A stretch of DNA of 64,000 nucleotides, taken from contig DASYGE010000009.1 of the NCBI GenBank assembly GCA_036000105.1, forward strand, positions 91,897-155,896. Reading direction: 5' to 3'. Within the stretch, counting starts at the first letter, position 1. Each line of letters starts with the position of its first letter. Under the pieces are notes generated by a model. The model saw nothing but the letters and a program-made list of their open reading frames with translations. It was not told the origin of the DNA and did not search any database. This DNA is from DASUBN01 sp036000105. Lineage in GTDB: Bacteria > Pseudomonadota > Gammaproteobacteria > Natronospirales > REEB76. The position numbers and the translations under genes are program-made. Positions 26,289 through 34,870 of this stretch are shown here, one piece after another.

Positions 26289-26297
26289 ACCGAACAG

Positions 26298-27482
26298 ATG
26301 CTTTCGATGGGGGTCGCATTGAATTCCGAGAAACAGAAAGCCCTGCGCTTCGTCGTAGGCTTAGGCATCGTCAGCCTGTTCGCGGACTTCACCTACGAAG
26401 GTGGACGCAGCATCGTGGGGCCCTATCTCGCGGCCCTCGGTGCGGGCCCGGTGTTCGTGGGTGCGGTGGCGGGTGTGGGCGAGTTCCTGGGCTACGCCAT
26501 ACGTCTCTTCACCGGCCGCTATGTGGACAAGAGCCGCAAGCATTGGCTGGTGATGGGGCTGGGTTACACCGTCAATATGTTGTCGGTGCCGCTGCTGGCA
26601 CTCGCCACCACGCCGCTCTTCGCCGGTCTCCTGGTGTTCACCGAGCGTCTCGGCAAGGGCGCGCGGGTCCCGGCGCGGGACGCCTTGCTCGCCCACGCCG
26701 GCCGTGAATTGGGCCATGGCAAGGCTTTCGGCCTGCATGAGTTCCTGGATCAGTTAGGCGCCATCCTGGGGCCGCTGCTCGCGGCGGCGGCGGTGGCTTA
26801 CTCGGGATATCGCTTGGGCTTCGCAGTGCTTGCGCTGCCCGCGATGCTGGCGCTCTTCTTCCTGTGGCGTGCCCGGGGCCTCGATGCTGGGGATGAGCAC
26901 AAGGAGAAGGATACCGGCCCGAAAAGTTTTGACCGGCGCTATGCCCTGTACCTCGCGTTCTCCGTGGTCTCGGTGCTGGGCTTCAGCCACTTCATCCTGG
27001 TGGCCTATCACCTGGGGCTCAACCATCTCCTGCGGCCCGCGCTCATCCCGCTCCTGTTCGGTTTCGCCATGGGCGTGGACGCCCTGGCGGCGCTCGCCGC
27101 CGGCTGGTTCTACGATCGCTACGGTCTCAAGGTCCTGGTCGCGCTACCGCTGCTGGCCTTGCCGGCCATGCCTTTGCTGTTCATGGGTACCACGCCCGCT
27201 GCTCTGTGGCTGGGTGCGGCATTCTGGGGGGCGGCCATGGGCGTACAGGAGAGCACGGTGCGGGCGGGCGTGGCGACCCTCACGCCCGCGCGACTGCGCG
27301 GCACCGCCTATGGGTTCTTCGACACCGCTTTCGGCTTCGCCTGGCTGATAGGCAGCCTGCTCATGGGTGCGCTCTATGCACACAGTGTCATCTGGCTTAC
27401 GGCGGTGGCCATGGCCTTCCAGATCGCAGCCCTGCCGCTGCTCTTCATGATCCTGAAGCAGCGTCCGGCAGACGCGACTTGA
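26298..27482 (+). CDS. MFS transporter
   Basis: Major facilitator of up to 394 residues, with about 12 hydrophobic segments. A GRYVDKSRKHWLVMGLGY loop between segments 2 and 3 is the usual MFS A-motif region, and RLGKGARVPARDALLAHAG follows segment 4. The second half has AGWFYDRYGLKVLVALPLL, a repeated A-motif. A methionine at 26307 (MGVALNSEKQ) is an alternative start. It begins 9 bp after crcB and is probably co-transcribed. Substrate not predictable; the RxGKGxRxPxRDxL loop recurs in a group of uncharacterised bacterial MFS proteins. Confidence 0.85.
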   Translation: MLSMGVALNSEKQKALRFVVGLGIVSLFADFTYEGGRSIVGPYLAALGAGPVFVGAVAGVGEFLGYAIRLFTGRYVDKSRKHWLVMGLGYTVNMLSVPLLALATTPLFAGLLVFTERLGKGARVPARDALLAHAGRELGHGKAFGLHEFLDQLGAILGPLLAAAAVAYSGYRLGFAVLALPAMLALFFLWRARGLDAGDEHKEKDTGPKSFDRRYALYLAFSVVSVLGFSHFILVAYHLGLNHLLRPALIPLLFGFAMGVDALAALAAGWFYDRYGLKVLVALPLLALPAMPLLFMGTTPAALWLGAAFWGAAMGVQESTVRAGVATLTPARLRGTAYGFFDTAFGFAWLIGSLLMGALYAHSVIWLTAVAMAFQIAALPLLFMILKQRPADAT

Positions 27483-27486
27483 AGCA

Positions 27487-27852
27487 TCACGGACAGGGTC
27501 TGCCGTTCCTGGGGCAGGGCTTCTCGGGTGCGGGCTTCCCAGGCTTGGGAGCGGGCGCACCCGGATGAGCGGGCGGCGGTTTCTTGATCGGTGGCGGAGG
27601 CACTGCAAACGGCATGCCCGGATAGAAGGGCCCTCCTATGGAAGGCCCATAGAAGTAGGCTGCGCCGGAGCCGGAGTAATAATCCGGCACCGGTGAGCCG
27701 CAGGGATCAGGATACTGGAGCTGATCCGACGCACAGGGCGGCGGCGCCAGGCTCATGGCGGCGGGAGCCGGTGCCGGCTGGGAAGCGCAGCCGCAGGCGA
27801 GCAGCATGAGCCCGTAGAGCACGGCCAGGTTCCTGCTTACCCTGATAGCCAT
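27487..27852 (-). CDS. Proline-rich lipoprotein
   Basis: The start at 27852 gives 121 residues with lipobox LLAC (about residue 20, ...YGLMLLACGC). The mature part is Pro/Gly/Tyr-rich with a tail of PPPP and P-K-P repeats, ending PCPRNGRPCP, and has no recognised domain. The longer reading to 28053 is not supported, because it would run through the divergent pirin gene start. It converges with the MFS gene (4-bp gap) and diverges from pirin across a perfect palindrome. Confidence 0.65.
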   Translation of the reverse strand: MAIRVSRNLAVLYGLMLLACGCASQPAPAPAAMSLAPPPCASDQLQYPDPCGSPVPDYYSGSGAAYFYGPSIGGPFYPGMPFAVPPPPIKKPPPAHPGAPAPKPGKPAPEKPCPRNGRPCP

Positions 27853-27878
27853 AGACTGTATGCCTTGAACGCATGGCC

Positions 27879-27898
27879 GCTGCCTATATATAGGCAGC
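27879..27898. promoter_or_regulatory. Perfect 20-bp palindrome between lipoprotein and pirin genes
   Basis: GCTGCCTATATATAGGCAGC is identical to its reverse complement. It lies in the 85-bp divergent gap, 27 bp from the lipoprotein start and about 40 bp from the pirin start, over the likely promoters of both (a GATAAT -10 candidate at 27913 for pirin). A dimeric regulator operator is the simplest reading. Confidence 0.6.
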
Positions 27899-27937
27899 AG
27901 AGCCGTTTCACCGATAATACTCCCCGAGGGAGGATGC

Positions 27938-28834
27938 ATGAGCCAGGATCCCAACACCAGCGTGCGCAAGGTCGCCCGCATCGTCACCAGCACCCGCACC
28001 CGCGAGGGCGGCGGTTTCATCGTGCACCGCCCGTTCCCCACCCAGACGCTCATGGATTTCGATCCCTTCCTGCTCCTGGACGAGATGGGCCCGGTGGATT
28101 ACGCCCCGGGTGAAGCCGTGGGCGCGCCGGATCACCCGCACCGGGGTTTCGAGACCGTCACCTACGTGCTGGACGGCAAGATGCAGCACAAGGATTCCCA
28201 CGGGCATGCGGGTTCCATCGGGCCCGGCGACGTACAGTGGATGACCGCCGGCGCCGGCGTGGTGCATTCCGAGATGCCGGAGGAGGCGTTCACCCGCAAG
28301 GGTGGCTTGATGCACGGCTTCCAGATATGGGTGAACCTGCCCCACAAGGACAAGATGATGAAGCCCCGCTACCAGGAACTGCCCGCGAGCAGCATCCCGG
28401 TGGCCATGAGTGCCGACGGCCGAGTGAAGGTCAAGATCGTCGCCGGTGAATCTCTAGGCAAGAGCGCCGCCATCGATACCATCACGCCCATCGCTTTCCT
28501 GCATGTCACCCTGCAACCGGGCGGTAGCTTGCTACAGCCCTTGCCGGCCAGTTACACCGGCTTCGCATACATCATCTCCGGTGCAGGCGAGTTCGGAGCC
28601 GAGGGCAAGCAGGGCGGGGCGCATCAGATGGTGATCTTCGGTAACGAAGGTCAGAGCGTGCGCCTCGTGAACCCGGCGGATGCGAAAGAGCCGCTGGACC
28701 TGCTGTTGTTGGCAGGCGTGCCCATCAACGAGCCGGTGGTGCGGTATGGACCCTTCGTGATGAACACGGAAGGCGAGATACATCAGGCGATACGGGATTA
28801 TCAGTCCGGCAAGATGGGGGAAATCGACTTTTAA
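27938..28834 (+). CDS. Pirin family protein
   Basis: Bicupin protein of 298 residues. The N-terminal cupin has the pirin metal motif: DHPHRGFETVTYVLDGKMQHKDSHGH, with His at about 69, 71, 114 and Glu nearby, and PGDVQWMTAGAGVVHSEMP. A second cupin follows from about 165. Pirins bind iron; some have quercetin 2,3-dioxygenase activity, others bind transcription factors. Ribosome site AGGGAGG is just before the ATG. Divergent from the Pro-rich lipoprotein across a palindrome. Confidence 0.88.
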   Translation: MSQDPNTSVRKVARIVTSTRTREGGGFIVHRPFPTQTLMDFDPFLLLDEMGPVDYAPGEAVGAPDHPHRGFETVTYVLDGKMQHKDSHGHAGSIGPGDVQWMTAGAGVVHSEMPEEAFTRKGGLMHGFQIWVNLPHKDKMMKPRYQELPASSIPVAMSADGRVKVKIVAGESLGKSAAIDTITPIAFLHVTLQPGGSLLQPLPASYTGFAYIISGAGEFGAEGKQGGAHQMVIFGNEGQSVRLVNPADAKEPLDLLLLAGVPINEPVVRYGPFVMNTEGEIHQAIRDYQSGKMGEIDF

Positions 28835-28970
28835 AGTGTAACGACTCTTAGACCCTGTCTAACGGCGTCTGCGCCACCGTATCCCTGACCTATACTTCTT
28901 CAGGTCTGGGATGCGGCCAGACGGCGATCCGCATCTCCACTCCCATCCGCAAGCCGCCATGGAGAGATGG

Positions 28971-29930
28971 ATGTTTCCCGCGAACCCGTCCCAGCATCCC
29001 GTGTTCACCGCCTCCGTCCGCGTCGCGGCGTTGTTCCTCGCCGGTCTCATCCTCCAAGGCTGCCAGGGCAAGAGTGCGCCGACCGCTCCCCAGAAGATGT
29101 CTTCTTACATGAAGAGCTGTGCCGATAAAGGCGTGCCGCTGCCGCCGGTCTGGGGCGATCCTAACTGGGTGCAGAAAGATGACTTGCCCGCCGATAAAGT
29201 CTTCGATGCGGACGAGACCGAGTATCCCCATACCGAAGTCTGGACCTACATCAGCGATAAGCCGAAAGGCATCTGCTACGCCTTGCCGCGCAAGAAAGAT
29301 GCCACCACCATCGGCTCCCTCGGCATGATCTGCCAGGGCGAGAGCGGCTCCGCCTGCTTCTGGGATAACAAGCAGCCGGGTACCGACACTCTCATCGCGG
29401 CCACAGCGGGTCTGGACCCGGCCACAGAGGCCGATGGCAGCAACCTCAAAGAGAAATGCGTGGATTGCCATCGCGGCGACAACGCTTTCCTGATCACGCC
29501 GAGCACCTCATTGCAGCAGGAATATCCGGACCAGACCGTGAGTCCGGACGAGGAAGATGGCAGGCCCACGTCCATGATCAGCCCGCCATATAAACCCATA
29601 TCCACCTTGCCCACGCCGCGACCCGGGTGGATAAACGAAGTGAACCATGCTCCGGCACCGGCTCCGGCACCCAAATCCCCAGCAGGGGGCACGACGCCGG
29701 CGCCTCCGCCCAGCTCGACGACTCTGGCTGCGAGCGCGAACCTCTCCGGTGGCTGCACCTCCTGCCACGCCATCCCCAAGCTCACGGCGGGTTATTGCAG
29801 CCTGGCGGGGAAGATGATCAATAAACATCTAATGCCGCCGAGCGGCAGCACCGCGAGCCCGAAGATCGTCGCTGACATAGCGTCGCTCAAGCAGACCTGC
29901 AACGAACTGAAGCCGGGAGTGTGGCCGTAA
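28971..29930 (+). CDS. Lipoprotein with two c-type heme motifs
   Basis: The start at 28971 has GGAGAG upstream and gives 319 residues. The lipobox LQGC lies at about residue 30, followed by a periplasmic domain. Two CxxCH motifs are present: CVDCH in the middle (about residue 166) and CTSCH in the C-terminal third (about residue 265), separated by a Pro/Ala-rich linker (APAPAPKSPAGG). This suggests a membrane-anchored diheme-like cytochrome c or cytochrome-like protein, though axial ligand Met/His cannot be confirmed by eye. It stands alone, with no oxidase neighbours. Confidence 0.7.
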   Translation: MFPANPSQHPVFTASVRVAALFLAGLILQGCQGKSAPTAPQKMSSYMKSCADKGVPLPPVWGDPNWVQKDDLPADKVFDADETEYPHTEVWTYISDKPKGICYALPRKKDATTIGSLGMICQGESGSACFWDNKQPGTDTLIAATAGLDPATEADGSNLKEKCVDCHRGDNAFLITPSTSLQQEYPDQTVSPDEEDGRPTSMISPPYKPISTLPTPRPGWINEVNHAPAPAPAPKSPAGGTTPAPPPSSTTLAASANLSGGCTSCHAIPKLTAGYCSLAGKMINKHLMPPSGSTASPKIVADIASLKQTCNELKPGVWP

Positions 29931-29997
29931 GGGGTGCGTAGCCCGTAGAAAAGGGGCATCATCTCGGCGACCGTCCACTCACGCAGGAGACGCCGGG

Positions 29998-30702
29998 ATG
30001 CGAGTCCAGAACAAGAAGCCCAAGAGCCAGGCCCGTGTCGTGGTCTCCGAGAACGGACCCTATGTAGTCACCGGCAGCGTGCCCCTGGCCAAACAGACCA
30101 TCGTCACGGACGGCGAAGGCGGCTCCGAGAGCTGGGAGCAGGGCAAGCGCTATACGGTGGAGGAGAGCTATTCCCTCTGCCGCTGCGGCAACTCTCGCAG
30201 CAAACCCTTCTGCGACGGGTCTCATTCCTTACATCGGTTTGATGGCGCCGAGACCGCGAGCCGCGAACCCTATCTGAAACAGGCCGAGGCCACGGAGGGC
30301 CCGGACATGCTGCTCACGGACGCCCAGGGCCTCTGCGCCTTCGGGCGCTTCTGCGATCCCAACGGCCAGGTCTGGAACCAGGTGGGCCATACCGCCAATC
30401 CCACGGTGCGCGAGAACCTGGTCCGGCAGACGGGCAACTGCCCCGCGGGGCGTCTGGTGCTGTGGGATAAGAAGACCGGCGAGGCCATCGAGCCGAAGCT
30501 GCCGGTGTCCATCGGCATCATCGAGGATCCGGCGCAAGGCTGCAGCGGGCCGCTATGGATACGTGGGGGGATACAGATCGAGTCGGCGGATGGGTTTGAG
30601 TATGAGGTGCGGAACAGAGTGACGCTATGCAGGTGCGGGCAGTCGCAGAATAAGCCGTTTTGCGATGGGACCCACGCGGCGGTGAAGTTTAGGGATGAGT
30701 AG
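29998..30702 (+). CDS. Double CDGSH iron-sulfur protein
   Basis: A protein of 234 residues with two CDGSH-type [2Fe-2S] motifs: C61-x-C63 ... C72-DGS-H76 (CRCGNSRSKPFCDGSH) and C211-x-C213 ... C222-DGT-H226 (CRCGQSQNKPFCDGTH). Each has the Cys3His set of mitoNEET-like clusters. Between them, about residues 90-200, is a domain with four more Cys (GLCAFGRFCD, GNCPAGRL, QGCSGP), which may hold a further site. ATG 29998, AGGAGA upstream. Cytoplasmic, likely an electron carrier or redox sensor; partner unknown. Confidence 0.88.
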   Translation: MRVQNKKPKSQARVVVSENGPYVVTGSVPLAKQTIVTDGEGGSESWEQGKRYTVEESYSLCRCGNSRSKPFCDGSHSLHRFDGAETASREPYLKQAEATEGPDMLLTDAQGLCAFGRFCDPNGQVWNQVGHTANPTVRENLVRQTGNCPAGRLVLWDKKTGEAIEPKLPVSIGIIEDPAQGCSGPLWIRGGIQIESADGFEYEVRNRVTLCRCGQSQNKPFCDGTHAAVKFRDE

Positions 30703-30711
30703 AGGGTAGCC

Positions 30712-31557
30712 ATGCAAAGGATTGTGCTTCTGGTAGGTTTTCTGATTCTCTCTGGTACAGCCTGGTGTTCACAGATGCCAACACCAGTTAAAGGGATGAG
30801 CACCCGCGATCAACAACAATCTGCTGCTGAACAAAACCGAGAAACCAAAACTGATCAACGCGGCACCAATGAATATCCGTTGGTAATCAAACTGACAAAT
30901 ACCGGAAAAACTGATGCTGAGACCCAGCAGGAGAGAAATGATATAAAAGACAATGCGACGGTAAATGGGATAGTAGCAATCTCTACTCTTATCCTCGCCG
31001 CTTTCACTATCGTTCTTGCTATTACTGGCATTTGCCAAGCCCGTATAAGTAGTAATACCACCAAACAAGAATTAAGGGCTTATCTTTCTGCTGACGAGAA
31101 TCCCGACAGAGATAATAGGGATTACAGTATTAATACCAATACGCATCGCGCATCCGCGCTCCTTTGCATCACAAACTACGGCAAAACTCCGGCCTATGAG
31201 GTTTGTATGAAAGGGCGTATTGAATATATGCCCTTTAGCCGAGAAGAAGCTTTCAAATTCCCTGAATTTGAATATGGCCAACGCGTCATTGACCCAGGGC
31301 AACAGCATTTCTTACGCGTCAAAAGCGATAGTCTTTACGCGGATCTCTATAGGACCAAACCTAAATTCAGAAAGGACATCACTGAAATCAAGAACGATGA
31401 GAAATGTTGGCATGTATTCGGCTTCGTGACCTATCGAGATACTTTCGGGGGCAGACACTACATCAAGTTTTGTTATTTACTCTCATGGGATAAAGGTCCC
31501 GACAATAGTCCTGGCTGGTATACCCATCATTACGAAACAGACGATAAATTTAGCTAG
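30712..31557 (+). CDS. AT-rich membrane-anchored hypothetical protein
   Basis: A protein of 281 residues with a signal-like N-terminus (about 4-18) and one clear membrane segment (about residues 85-110, IVAISTLILAAFTIVLAITGI). The remainder is a polar domain with ITNYGKTPAYEVCMKG, a strand pattern common in uncharacterised single-span proteins. Codon use is visibly richer in A/T (many AAA, GAT, AAT, ATA codons) than its neighbours, which suggests recent transfer. It starts 9 bp after the CDGSH gene. A repeat copy follows its stop. No function can be assigned. Confidence 0.6.
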   Translation: MQRIVLLVGFLILSGTAWCSQMPTPVKGMSTRDQQQSAAEQNRETKTDQRGTNEYPLVIKLTNTGKTDAETQQERNDIKDNATVNGIVAISTLILAAFTIVLAITGICQARISSNTTKQELRAYLSADENPDRDNRDYSINTNTHRASALLCITNYGKTPAYEVCMKGRIEYMPFSREEAFKFPEFEYGQRVIDPGQQHFLRVKSDSLYADLYRTKPKFRKDITEIKNDEKCWHVFGFVTYRDTFGGRHYIKFCYLLSWDKGPDNSPGWYTHHYETDDKFS

Positions 31558-31606
31558 GCCAATATCCGAGTAAAAAGGGCACATTCCCCTTAATCCGCAA
31601 GGGGAG

Positions 31607-31760
31607 GGTAGCCAACACGTCGAGGTTGTGATTCGATAGTTACTGTTAAGTGGATGGCTGTAACAAAAAATTCATGATCGGGGAGGGGGTAAAAAGTTAA
31701 GTGAGGGGGGAGGGGCTAGACGGAAGCAAAAGAGCGCCTATATATTTCGGCAGAGGCGGT
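31607..31760 (+). repeat. Cassette-boundary repeat, copy R1
   Basis: Most diverged copy. It has a G-rich block, a hairpin GTTAC (31639-31643) / GTAAC (31660-31664) followed by CAAAAAAT, a second G-rich block, then GAGGGGCTAGACGGAAG. A tail with ATATATTTC and GAGGCGG is shared with R2. It ends 47 bp before the VOC gene ATG. Confidence 0.7.
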
Positions 31761-31806
31761 GTGTCTCTCTCGGTCATCCACCTTTATCGCACATCGGGGA
31801 GTTCAC

Positions 31807-32193
31807 ATGCAGAGAGTCACGGGTATCGGAGGGATCTTTTTCTCGGCAAAGGATCCCGTCGCATTGAGGGTCTGGTACAAGAAACACCTGGGGATCGACG
31901 TCCAGGAATGGGGCGGCGCTGCACTCCCATGGGCGGACGCTGCGGGGAACCCCACGAAGGGAAGCACCATCTGGTCTGTGGGCGCAGCTGACGGCAAGCA
32001 GTTTGCACCGAGCAAGGCTCCCTTCATGATCAATTATCGTGTCGCGGACTTGGTCACCCTGCTTGCTGAACTTCGGAAAGAGGGCTGCGACGTCCTTGAG
32101 AAGGCCGACGATTCTGAGTACGGCAAGTTTGGTTGGGTCATGGATCCGGAAGGCAACAAGGTAGAGTTGTGGGAGCCGCCTGCAGACCAATGA
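31807..32193 (+). CDS. VOC (glyoxalase-fold) family protein
   Basis: A protein of 128 residues from ATG 31807 (GGGGA upstream). Pattern: GIGGIFFSAKDPVALRVWYKKHLGI at the N-terminus, then a KAPFMINYRVADLVTLLAELRKEG second half, ending FGWVMDPEGNKVELWEPP. GNKVELW carries the usual metal-ligand Glu. VOC enzymes include glyoxalases, dioxygenases and resistance proteins, and the exact reaction cannot be deduced. The gene precedes the GST gene by 12 bp, likely one transcript. High GC, unlike 30712, so the segment is a mosaic. Confidence 0.88.
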   Translation: MQRVTGIGGIFFSAKDPVALRVWYKKHLGIDVQEWGGAALPWADAAGNPTKGSTIWSVGAADGKQFAPSKAPFMINYRVADLVTLLAELRKEGCDVLEKADDSEYGKFGWVMDPEGNKVELWEPPADQ

Positions 32194-32205
32194 GTTCGAC
32201 ACCTT

Positions 32206-32859
32206 ATGACCCCCACCATCACCGCCTTTGAACAGTCACCGGATCGCGGCAGGGGGCTGGCGCGTGACATGCCCGTCCGCTGGGCGCTTGAAGAAGTGGG
32301 CCAGCCTTACGCTGTCCGTCTTGTCTCGATGAGCGGGATCAAGGAACCCGCGCATCGAGCGTTGCATCCTTTCGGGAAGATCCCGACCTATGAAGAAGGC
32401 GGCCTGGCCCTGTTCGAGTCCGGGGCGATCGTGCTCCATATCGCAGAGCGCCATATGGGCCTGCTACCAGCCGATGCGGATGCCCGGGCGCGCGCGATCA
32501 CATGGATGTTTGCTGCCCTCAGCACCGTGGAGCCTCCCATCCTGGATCTCTCGATCGCTAAGTTCGCTGAGGGTGACAAGACCTGGAGCAAGGAGCGCCT
32601 GCCTCTCGTCCAGGATCGCATCCGTGTGCGGCTAGGCGAACTTTCCAGTTACCTTGGCGATACCGACTGGCTCGATGGCGCGTTCAGCGCCGGCGACCTG
32701 ATGATGGTAGCGGTGCTGCGCAGGCTGAAGATGTCGGGAATGCTGGACGAATATCCGAATCTCTCCGCCTATGTCGCCCGCGCCGAAGCGCGGCCTGCCT
32801 TCAAGCGGGCTTTCGAGGCGCAGTTGGCGGTGTTTAATAGCAACCAACCGGCCGGCTGA
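32206..32859 (+). CDS. Glutathione S-transferase family protein
   Basis: A protein of 217 residues. The N-terminal thioredoxin-fold half includes LVSMSGIKEPAHRALHPFGKIPTYEEGGLALFESGAIVLHIAERHMG. The cis-Pro is in KIPTY, and the ES of FESGAI is the usual glutathione-contact pair. The C-terminal helical half has AGDLMMVAVLRRL. Tandem with the VOC protein, a pairing often seen in detoxification of electrophiles. A conserved box (32888-32911) begins soon after its stop. Confidence 0.88.
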   Translation: MTPTITAFEQSPDRGRGLARDMPVRWALEEVGQPYAVRLVSMSGIKEPAHRALHPFGKIPTYEEGGLALFESGAIVLHIAERHMGLLPADADARARAITWMFAALSTVEPPILDLSIAKFAEGDKTWSKERLPLVQDRIRVRLGELSSYLGDTDWLDGAFSAGDLMMVAVLRRLKMSGMLDEYPNLSAYVARAEARPAFKRAFEAQLAVFNSNQPAG

Positions 32860-32887
32860 TAAAGGCACTGATTTATTAGGCGGAGAC

Positions 32888-33064
32888 GGCGGGCCGCTCC
32901 CAGGCATCCTGTTAGGGAGGGGGTAGTTGCGGAGTCAACTCTGTGATAAGCGCGAGCGTGCTGTCACAAAAAATACATATTTCTCCGTTCATGCTCAGAA
33001 GGGGGAGGGGCTAGACGGAAGAGGAAGAACACCGATATATTTCCGGTGGAGGCGGCGGGCCGCT
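32888..33064 (+). repeat. Cassette-boundary repeat, copy R2
   Basis: Begins with a GGCGG-CCGCTCCC-GGCATCCTG box (32888-32911), also found at 35308-35331. Then come GGGAGGGGGTAGTTG (32915-32929), a hairpin GTGAT/GTCAC (32943-32947, 32963-32967) followed by CAAAAAAT, and GAGGGGCTAGACGGAAG. It ends with GGTGGAGGCGGCGGG (33045-33059), identical to the 3'-terminal bases of ssrA at 35462-35476. Confidence 0.75.
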
Positions 33065-33106
33065 TTCGCCCAAAAAGCAGACATGGCGCAAAAAAGGGGA
33101 ATGACG

Positions 33107-34726
33107 ATGGGGCGAATATCATGGATTTTGGTTGGCGTATTGACACTGCTTCCGCAGGCTCATGCAGCAAGCTTTGATTGCAGCAAGGCGGCCACTAACG
33201 TTGAAAAGACCATCTGCGCGGACGACAAACTATCGCAATTGGACAGCGATCTTGCCGTCGCGTACAAGCAGGCGGTCGAACGTAGCGATGACAAACAGAA
33301 GATCGTCCAAGGTCAAAGGCAGTGGCTACGCGAGGTCAGAGATGTTTGTGCTGACGCATCCTGTCTCACCCAAGCGTATACCGCCAGGTTGCGAGAGATG
33401 AGAGCTGAGCCGGCTTCGTCGGCTACCACGAATTCGGGAACCTCGGCAGTCCCTGCTCCAAGCGATGCCCTTACTATCTCGAGTCATGGCGACAAAAGGG
33501 ACGGCGATTCGCTTAAGCAATACCAGCCGGTCTTGACCTCGAGTGCTGTTCTGGATCAAGTATCTGTCAAGTGTGATCCGGCCGCGCACTCGGTCATAGT
33601 TAGCCCTTCCTACAGTAGCCCCGATGACGAGCCTTTTCACGGTGTTCTCGGCGCAGCTTCATCTCCAGATTTCGTGCTCGACGACTACGGTGCTGAGGGC
33701 CGCTGCAGGTGGAAGGATGGCACAGATGTCCTGGTGAGAACCGGTCTGGGCGACAACGAGCAGTCCGGCCTCTTGTGGAGTGCCTGGGTTAATCGATCCA
33801 AGTGGGTGGATAAATCCATACCTAGTGGATTGTCCTTGCAAGACGGCGACGTGGTCAGCAGGGTTACCATCGGTCCGACAGGCATGACTACGTGCACGAT
33901 GCATGTTCCAGAAGCTGGACACACCAGTGACGAAGCCTGCACCGCCGCCAAGAAGGATAAGATTCCGGCAAGACCGGACCTGATCGAGTTTCCGGCGCCT
34001 GGCAGGGAGAGGCCCCAAGCCTATACGGCACTCGTCACGCACTCGACCAACGGTGAGCTGTGCCAGCGCATGCTCGGGCCGTTCGGGACGGGTGGCAGGG
34101 ACCCGGATCGGCGGGGCAATCGCGCGCAATCACTAAGTGGGGTGACCGCGTTAGTGCAAGGTGAGGCGGTCGTGGCACTAACGCGTCCCTACAATTTCGA
34201 TCTCGACGTCGGCCCTGGTCTGTTCAAGCTGCTGACAGGGTATTTCTTCAGCGTGCCCGAGAAGGCCGACCTTGATAACAGCGGGAAGTCGAAGTGGGTA
34301 CTATCGACCCATACGGATGATCAGACATCGGGTGCCGATGTCTACTATGTCTATCGCGATAGCGATCTTAAGAATCTTGGCGGAGCTCAGGTCACCCTCG
34401 GGGATCTTTGGCGATACGCGGAGTTCGTCTATCCATGGAGTTGGCTGGAGTGTACGAAGGGAAAATCTAGGGAGGAAGTGTTGGCATCTGGTAGTTGTCT
34501 CACGGACAGTGAGATGCCTTTTTCCGCAACGGATCATGACGGCAACGTGGTCCGGTTCCGATCCCAATACCTGCGGATGCTACCCTTCTCTTACAAGGGC
34601 TCTACGTATTTTCTCCTGACTACGCTTGATGGCTGGGCGCAGCATATCGGCTTCGTCATCCATCCCGAGCCTGAAGGTAAGTACGAAGTCACCTGTACAT
34701 TGGAGTCCGTGCGGCCCTATCTTTGA
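33107..34726 (+). CDS. Secreted LprI-domain (DUF1311) protein with long C-terminal region
   Basis: Start at 33107 (AGGGGA six bases upstream) gives 539 residues. A signal peptide is followed at once by a LprI/DUF1311 domain (about residues 22-95: FDCSKAATNVEKTICADDKLSQLDSDLAVAYKQA), with Cys pairs typical of the family. LprI-type proteins include lysozyme inhibitors. The remaining 440 residues, after a Ser/Thr/Pro linker, are a large unrecognised domain with several Trp and Cys (FVYPWSWLECTKGKS). It lies between repeats R2 and R3. Probably periplasmic; its target is unknown. Confidence 0.75.
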   Translation: MGRISWILVGVLTLLPQAHAASFDCSKAATNVEKTICADDKLSQLDSDLAVAYKQAVERSDDKQKIVQGQRQWLREVRDVCADASCLTQAYTARLREMRAEPASSATTNSGTSAVPAPSDALTISSHGDKRDGDSLKQYQPVLTSSAVLDQVSVKCDPAAHSVIVSPSYSSPDDEPFHGVLGAASSPDFVLDDYGAEGRCRWKDGTDVLVRTGLGDNEQSGLLWSAWVNRSKWVDKSIPSGLSLQDGDVVSRVTIGPTGMTTCTMHVPEAGHTSDEACTAAKKDKIPARPDLIEFPAPGRERPQAYTALVTHSTNGELCQRMLGPFGTGGRDPDRRGNRAQSLSGVTALVQGEAVVALTRPYNFDLDVGPGLFKLLTGYFFSVPEKADLDNSGKSKWVLSTHTDDQTSGADVYYVYRDSDLKNLGGAQVTLGDLWRYAEFVYPWSWLECTKGKSREEVLASGSCLTDSEMPFSATDHDGNVVRFRSQYLRMLPFSYKGSTYFLLTTLDGWAQHIGFVIHPEPEGKYEVTCTLESVRPYL

Positions 34727-34750
34727 ACGGCACACGGATGCCACTCGGGG

Positions 34751-34870
34751 ATGGGAGGGGCTAGTTGTGGAGTTAGCTCTGTGATAAGCACTGGTGAGCC
34801 GTCACAAAAAATACATATACCCCACCCCCAGGGGGAAATCGAATGGGGAGGGGCTAGACAAGTGTGGAAG
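34751..34870 (+). repeat. Cassette-boundary repeat, copy R3
   Basis: GGGAGGGGCTAGTTG (34753-34767), then a hairpin GTGAT (34781-34785) / GTCAC (34801-34805) followed by CAAAAAATACATAT, then GGGGAGGGGCTAGAC (34845-34859). It ends at the start of the next gene. Very close to R2 through the hairpin; the stretch between hairpin and second G-block differs. Confidence 0.75.

Noticed and set aside
31701..31991. ORF overlapping the VOC gene in another frame
   Set aside because: It starts in repeat R1 and its reading frame only echoes the repeat; the VOC frame has the family motifs.
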